This document shows, in pieces, positions 59,161-64,000 of a DNA stretch of 64,000 nucleotides (position 1 is its first letter; the number at the start of each line of letters is the position of its first letter). Origin of the DNA: Acidimicrobiales bacterium. Lineage in GTDB: Bacteria > Actinomycetota > Acidimicrobiia > Acidimicrobiales > Poriferisodalaceae. The notes below the pieces were generated by a model. The model was not told the origin of the DNA. It saw nothing but the letters and a program-made list of their open reading frames with translations, and searched no databases. Where the stretch lies: positions 1,488,001-1,552,000 of the forward strand of contig JAWKIQ010000001.1 of NCBI GenBank assembly GCA_041394185.1. The letters are read 5' to 3'. The translations under genes and the position numbers were made by a program.

Positions 59161-62100
59161 GCTGCAATGAGGCCCGGCCCTTTCGGACCGGGGAACGTAC
59201 GCCCTGTCGTGGGACATCCCTGACGAGGTCGACGCTGCAATGAGGCCCGGCCCTTTCGGACCGGGGAACTTGTCCGGCACGGTCACGGTGTTGTCGTCGG
59301 CCCAAAGCTGCAATGAGGCCCGGCCCTTTCGGACCGGGGAACCAGGTGCCGCCGGACTGGGACTGGTTCGTCTGGTTGTTGCTGCAATGAGGCCCGGCCC
59401 TTTCGGACCGGGGAACGATCATCGCCGGGCGCGAACGGTTCTTCGAAACCCTCGCTGCAATGAGGCCCGGCCCTTTCGGACCGGGGAACACAAGTCAGGT
59501 GAGTGGTTCATTCAAGGCTTCTTGCTGCAATGAGGCCCGGCCCTTTCGGACCGGGGAACGAGTGGACCACCGGCACCAACAAGAAAGAGGCCGAAGCGCT
59601 GCAATGAGGCCCGGCCCTTTCGGACCGGGGAACGTCGTGAGCGGTCGAGGACCTTCGGAACGCAGCGTGAGGCGCTGCAATGAGGCCCGGCCCTTTCGGA
59701 CCGGGGAACCCCTCGGGTCGTGTTCTGCGATGTCCGATATTTGAACGCTGCAATGAGGCCGGCCCTTTCGGACCGGGGAACGCCATGCCGGTGCGGGTGA
59801 GTGCGACGGATGCAGAGGGGCTGCAATGAGGCCCGGCCCTTTCGGACCGGGGAACCGAAGACATCGACTTCGACTACATCCTCAGTGATTACGCTGCAAT
59901 GAGGCCGGCCCTTTCGGACCGGGGAACGAGTACGCCCTGTCGTGGGACATCCCTGACGAGGTTGACGCTGCAATGAGGCCCGGCCCTTTCGGACCGGGGA
60001 ACCCGAGGCCGCAAGAAAGAACTGGTCGAGCGGCTCGAGGCTGCAATGAGGCCCGGCCCTTTCGGACCGGGGAACCGCCAACGACGTGGCCGAGTTCATG
60101 GAGAAAGCAATCGCTGCAATGAGGCCCGGCCCTTTCGGACCGGGGAACCCGACAAGTTCGCAGCCGGACTCACAGCCGCCCAGCTCGCTGCAATGAGGCC
60201 CGGCCCTTTCGGACCGGGGAACCTGCGGAACACGCAGTGCGGGCCGGTCGTGGTGCGCCAGCTGCAATGAGGCCCGGCCCTTTCGGACCGGGGAACTCGA
60301 TGCAGGCAACGAGCCAAAGGTCGGTGCCTTCGTCGCTGCAATGAGGCCCGGCCCTTTCGGACCGGGGAACCCGAACGGCAAGCCCAACGTGCCGCTGAAC
60401 GCCGTGGCGCTGCAATGAGGCCCGGCCCTTTCGGACCGGGGAACGACGAGGTCGAAGCAGCAGCCCGAAAGCTCGGAGTGTCGCTGCAATGAGGCCCGGC
60501 CCTTTCGGACCGGGGAACCCGTCCGCACCGTCAGACACCTAGCAGCCCAACAAGCCGCTGCAATGAGGCCCGGCCCTTTCGGACCGGGGAACGACCCGAT
60601 CCAGCCCGCCCCCGGGCGAGGTGTGCTGTTGCTGCAATGAGGCCCGGCCCTTTCGGACCGGGGAACAACGAACACCTTGTCGCCCAGGACCTCATCGAGT
60701 CGCTGCAATGAGGCCCGGCCCTTTCGGACCGGGGAACCACCCGACACCGCACCCACCGCAACGGCCCCGACACCGCTGCAATGAGGCCCGGCCCTTTCGG
60801 ACCGGGGAACCGGGCATCGATCGCTGCGATCTGCTCGTCGAGCGCTTGCTGCAATGAGGCCCGGCCCTTTCGGACCGGGGAACTCGTCCTACACCCGCCC
60901 AGACGACGTTCCCCCCACAGCCGCTGCAATGAGGCCCGGCCCTTTCGGACCGGGGAACACGAGTTCGGGCATACGGTGTGGCCTGATTGGGCGTCGCTGC
61001 AATGAGGCCCGGCCCTTTCGGACCGGGGAACAGGCGTCAAACCCGTCGAACCCTGGGAAATCCTCTTGCTGCAATGAGGCCCGGCCCTTTCGGACCGGGG
61101 AACCAGCTTCGCCTTGTCGAGATCGTGGCGATGTGTTCGATCCGGCTGCAATGAGGCCCGGCCCTTTCGGACCGGGGAACCACAGTCCGCCTCGACCGTT
61201 CGCGGCTCGGGATCAGCGCTGCAATGAGGCCCGGCCCTTTCGGACCGGGGAACACGTACGCCGCTGACCCGGAAGACGACACCGAAGTAGTGCTGCAATG
61301 AGGCCCGGCCCTTTCGGACCGGGGAACGAGTACCGGTCAGAGGGCGAGAAAGTCGACGCTCTGGTGCTGCAATGAGGCCCGGCCCTTTCGGACCGGGGAA
61401 CGCCTGGAGGATCATTGTTCCCGAGCCATCTTGACGCAGCTGCAATGAGGCCCGGCCCTTTCGGACCGGGGAACCTGCCTGCCCTTCACTCGGACCAACT
61501 CGCAGACCTGGCTGCAATGAGGCCCGGCCCTTTCGGACCGGGGAACCCGTGTCGCCGTTGTCGGCGTCACCGTGGTCGACCCTGCCGCTGCAATGAGGCC
61601 CGGCCCTTTCGGACCGGGGAACTCGAATACATCGTGTTCGACTTCTCCGTGAGCAAACGGCTGCAATGAGGCCCGGCCCTTTCGGACCGGGGAACGGAAC
61701 CAACTGATCATCATCGGTTCGCGAGTCCAACGTGCTGCAATGAGGCCCGGCCCTTTCGGACCGGGGAACGCCACGGCTGACGTACCGGCCAGGAGACGAC
61801 CCGTGGGCTGCAATGAGGCCCGGCCCTTTCGGACCGGGGAACAACAGCGGCAGCCCGGCGAGTTCTCCGAGCGGCCCGGCAAGCTGCAATGAGGCCCGGC
61901 CCTTTCGGACCGGGGAACCCGCGGAGCAGTACGGGTACGGTGACGGTGCGCTCGCAACGCTGCAATGAGGCCCGGCCCTTTCGGACCGGGGAACCATCTG
62001 AACAACCAACCAAGCTAGGAGCACCAACCATGCTGCAATGAGGCCCGGCCCTTTCGGACCGGGGAACTGTGCAGCTCGACGGGCAGGTGATCCGCAAGAT

Positions 62101-62509
62101 CGCGTTGCTGCAATGAGGCCCGGCCCTTTCGGACCGGGGAACGTGTGCGGGCGAACACGTGCCCGGCCGCGGCCTGTACGCTGCAATGAGGCCCGGCCCT
62201 TTCGGACCGGGGAACCTGTGGCATCTCGGCGAGACCACGGTCTGGGCGCAGACGGCTGCAATGAGGCCCGGCCCTTTCGGACCGGGGAACGACGGCCGCC
62301 AGAGTATGCGCCGGTCGTGTTCGGCGCTGCAATGAGGCCCGGCCCTTTCGGACCGGGGAACCACCACCACACGTAGAACGTTTCGCCTTTGCTGTCGGTG
62401 CTGCAATGAGGCCCGGCCCTTTCGGACCGGGGAACGCCGCATGAGGCGTCAGGCGCACCGTTGGCGTCGAGCAGCTGCAATGAGGCCCGGCCCTTTCGGA
62501 CCGGGGAAC
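59161..62509 (-). CRISPR. CRISPR array, 46 repeats, type I-G-like
   Basis: Forty-six copies of a 36-bp repeat (plus-strand form begins GCTGCAATGAGGCCCGG and ends TTTCGGACCGGGGAAC) separated by spacers of 34-41 bp, with 46 spacers if the one before the degenerate repeat at 59089 is counted. All copies are identical except two 35-bp variants lacking one C (59747-59781, 59893-59927). Transcription is inferred on the minus strand: there the repeat RNA folds CCCGGUCC-GAAA-GGGCCGGG with a GNRA-type loop and a G-U pair, cas1/cas2 are on that strand, the leader lies between cas2 and 62509, and the decayed repeat is at the far end. First repeats: 59161, 59234, 59307; last: 62326, 62400, 62474. Confidence 0.98.
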
Positions 62510-62684
62510 CGCTCTCGATTTCTACCCCTGCCGACCAGGGGTTTCGCGGCGGTTTGCGAGCGGCAGCTCTACGAACATCGAATGCTACTCCGTTAGTCGG
62601 TTTTCAAGGTGCGTCGCACCCAGCATCTGCGGGCTTTGCGAGCGGTTCCAGGCGGTAGGCCCGGAACCTCAGCGCTCGCAACGG
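62510..62684 (-). promoter_or_regulatory. CRISPR leader
   Basis: A 175-bp non-coding region between cas2 and the first repeat. It contains the 11-bp direct repeat TTTGCGAGCGG at 62553-62563 and 62635-62645, the hairpin ACCCCTG-CCGAC-CAGGGGT at 62524-62542, just 15 bases from the first repeat, and the dyad GGTGCGTCGCACC at 62608-62620. On the minus strand TTGAAA (62607-62602) and TAGCAT (62587-62582) are a weak promoter candidate with a short 14-bp spacer. New spacers should enter at 62509. Confidence 0.7.
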
Positions 62685-62984
62685 TCAGATGATCGTCGCT
62701 GATCCCGAGACTGGAAGAGCAGGGCGCACACCCAGGAACTCAAAGCATTCCACACCTCGCCCCGCTGGTTCACCCAAGTCAACGAAACAGACACGATCTG
62801 CCCTGACGTTGATGACGTCGTCGAGCTTCGCCATCAGGTCGAGCTTCTCTCTCTTGTTCAGGTCGCATATGAACAGCGAGTATTGGAGCGAGTGGCCGTA
62901 TCCACTGACGAGCTTGTGCACCCGGCGGAGCCGGAAGTCGGCCGAGATGTCGTAGCCCACCAGGTATCTCCGTCGACCACTCAT
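62685..62984 (-). CDS. cas2: CRISPR-associated endoribonuclease/adaptation protein Cas2
   Basis: A 99-residue Cas2: RRRYLVGYDISADFRLRRVHKLVSGYGHSLQYSLFICDL is shown in part by the strand YLVGYDIS with its conserved Asp, the helix RLRRVHKLV and the strand SLQYSLFICDL; the end DRVCFVDLG completes the ferredoxin-like fold. It forms the adaptation complex with Cas1. Its ATG overlaps the Cas1 stop by 4 bases (ATGA). The leader begins immediately after it. Confidence 0.95.
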   Translation of the reverse strand: MSGRRRYLVGYDISADFRLRRVHKLVSGYGHSLQYSLFICDLNKREKLDLMAKLDDVINVRADRVCFVDLGEPAGRGVECFEFLGVRPALPVSGSATII

Positions 62985-64000
62985 CTCATCGTCAGCCCCT
63001 CGTAGGCCGGTACTTCGCCAAGAATCACCGCCGCAACAAGGCGAGCCTGCAACTCAATGGCCCGGCGGTAGGAAACTCGGTAGCCGAACACCGGATGGGT
63101 CAGTTCAGTTTCAAGACGCCGCTCGTATGCCCGGAGCACCGCCCGGCGACCGTCCTGCGTGAGCGCCACGCCTTGAGCGCGAACAACGAAGTCGTTGGCC
63201 GCGACCTCACCGTTGTTGATGAGCGTCAGGACGGTCGACTCGGCTATCAGGGGCCTGAACTCCTCCGAGAGATCGAGGGCAAGTGCGGGCCGGCCAAACC
63301 GCGGGCGGTGGTAGTAGCCCATGTACGGGTCCAGGCCGACCGAGAACGCCATCGCCGTGCAGTCCTTGACTAGCAGCGAATAGCAATACGACAACAGGCA
63401 GTTCACCCGATCGAGCGGAGGCCGTCGATTTCGTCCGTTCATATCGAAGTCGGCGATCTCGTCATCGTTGGGACGGAGCATCCGCCCAAAGTGGCTCCAG
63501 TAGGTTCGCGCCGCGGCACCCTCCACTCCGAGCAACGAGGGAACTGATGTTGCGTGCTGAGCCTCGGCCACAGCGCTCTTCAGACGAACGATCGCCTCGT
63601 GCGGTCGAGGACGAGCGTTACGCATGAGGAGTGCACGACTGTTCTTGATCTTGGCGAGGACACTTGCCCGAGCCAGATCGAGGTTGCCATCGGCGGCAAT
63701 CGACGCCTGCCGAACCCGCAGGTCGACGTGTTTCGACGGCAGGCCCTCCGCGATGCCCGAGAACCAACCTCCATGAGAGAACCAGCAGATCGGAATGTCG
63801 CGCCGCATCAACTCGCGGATTGCCTGCGTCGTGACCTGCACATTCCCAAAGACGTTGAGCTGCGAGACGTCGATCAGGCGAACCGACCGGGAGCGGGATC
63901 CATCGCGGTCACGATTTGTGATGATCAGCCGCTCGCCCGACTTACCGACAGTTGAACCTGGCTCTGTTGCATAGACCGGTCTCGAGTCGCCATTTCGCAC
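62981..64000 (-). CDS. cas1: Cas1 (probable C-terminal part of Cas4-Cas1 fusion), clipped
   Basis: The frame is open to the window edge, giving 339 residues of Cas1 integrase. RPVYATEPGSTVGKSGERL and VRLIDVSQLNVFGNVQVTTQ begin the N-terminal domain; the catalytic metal site is E160 in LLGVEGAAARTYW, H231 in YMGYYHRPRFGRP and E246/E247 in LDLSEEFRP (residues counted from the edge). The text before the domain and IPICWFSHGGWFSGIAEG match the Cas1 half of Cas4-Cas1 fusions found in subtype I-G (old I-U), so a Cas4 domain is expected beyond 64000. A GTG at the edge codon cannot be taken as the true start. It overlaps cas2 by 4 bases. Confidence 0.95.
   Translation of the reverse strand: MRNGDSRPVYATEPGSTVGKSGERLIITNRDRDGSRSRSVRLIDVSQLNVFGNVQVTTQAIRELMRRDIPICWFSHGGWFSGIAEGLPSKHVDLRVRQASIAADGNLDLARASVLAKIKNSRALLMRNARPRPHEAIVRLKSAVAEAQHATSVPSLLGVEGAAARTYWSHFGRMLRPNDDEIADFDMNGRNRRPPLDRVNCLLSYCYSLLVKDCTAMAFSVGLDPYMGYYHRPRFGRPALALDLSEEFRPLIAESTVLTLINNGEVAANDFVVRAQGVALTQDGRRAVLRAYERRLETELTHPVFGYRVSYRRAIELQARLVAAVILGEVPAYEGLTMR

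Noticed and set aside
59234..59269. Possible self-targeting by spacers against genes in this window
   Set aside because: Reading all 46 spacers against the window by eye gave no match outside the array; only the spacer pair described in the findings is related.
59512..62480. Long minus-strand reading frames (414, 649, 243 and 197 codons) rich in FPGPKGPGLIAA, SPVRKGRASLQ and VPRSERAGPHCS, looking like collagen-like repeats
   Set aside because: They are three-frame translations of the 36-bp CRISPR repeat, open only because the repeat has no stop in those frames. Not proteins.

Overview
The window is GC-rich, densely coded DNA from an actinobacterium, most likely class Acidimicrobiia. Support for this comes from two secreted proteins built on the GYWLVAADGG/FAFGDA repeat common in that class, several GTG/TTG and apparently leaderless starts, an ECF sigma/RskA-like anti-sigma pair, an AfsR-like BTAD regulator and actinobacterial DUF4916 and DUF2236 proteins. 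This placement is inferred from protein style, not from a marker gene. No tRNA or rRNA gene was seen.

Layout. 1-7.1 kb (all minus strand): the end-clipped gene of an alpha/beta hydrolase, a secreted 5'-nucleotidase with an N-terminal repeat domain, then a cell-surface cluster of DUF4397 protein, class F-like sortase, ECF sigma factor, anti-sigma factor and exonuclease III. 7.2-9.5 kb: inositol-phosphate synthase facing a divergent LysR regulator across an inverted repeat. 9.5-12 kb: a PAS-GGDEF-EAL protein whose N-terminal part is in another frame. 11.9-19.8 kb: catabolic genes, namely a proline-racemase-family protein with both catalytic Cys replaced, an enolase-superfamily dehydratase, a tightly coupled TauD-amidase-thiolase unit, a CYTH-like protein and a P450 behind a perfect palindrome. 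19.8 kb: a 51-residue Flp pilin. 20-29 kb: lipoprotein, membrane spermidine-synthase-like protein, GAF-EAL protein, AfsR-like regulator, DUF2236 fusion protein.

29.0-33.3 kb (minus): six overlapping or nearly abutting genes make a redox operon: acidic/His-tailed secreted protein, second small membrane/secreted protein, ApbE flavinyltransferase, ferric-reductase-like membrane protein, response regulator, histidine kinase. The direct-repeat element in front of it reappears in front of a second ferric-reductase-type flavoprotein at 45.6 kb, so the two loci may form one regulon. 33.4-45.3 kb: rhomboid, acyl-CoA synthetase, DEAD-box helicase (box reads DEGD), DUF4916, phosphopantetheinyl transferase, D-aminoacylase, heterodimeric ABC exporter, amidohydrolase. 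47-51 kb: phosphoglycerate mutase and a GGDEF-EAL receptor, each broken by a single-base frameshift. 51-54 kb: GH65 phosphorylase plus beta-phosphoglucomutase (disaccharide phosphorolysis). 54-59 kb: a second repeat-bearing secreted protein, then glcB-glcG (glyoxylate use).

59.1-64 kb: a CRISPR locus. Cas1 (clipped by the window edge, sequence style of the Cas4-Cas1 fusions of type I-G, formerly I-U) and Cas2 are followed by a leader and an array of 46 good repeats plus one degenerate terminal repeat, all best read on the minus strand. The array holds 46 spacers. Two of them are the same protospacer with one synonymous substitution in the seed, and the array ends in a perfect 14-bp hairpin just before glcB. 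No stretch over 300 bases is without a gene or the CRISPR array. Three separate single-base frameshifts (9.96, 48.48 and 49.56 kb) could be assembly errors and should be checked against reads.
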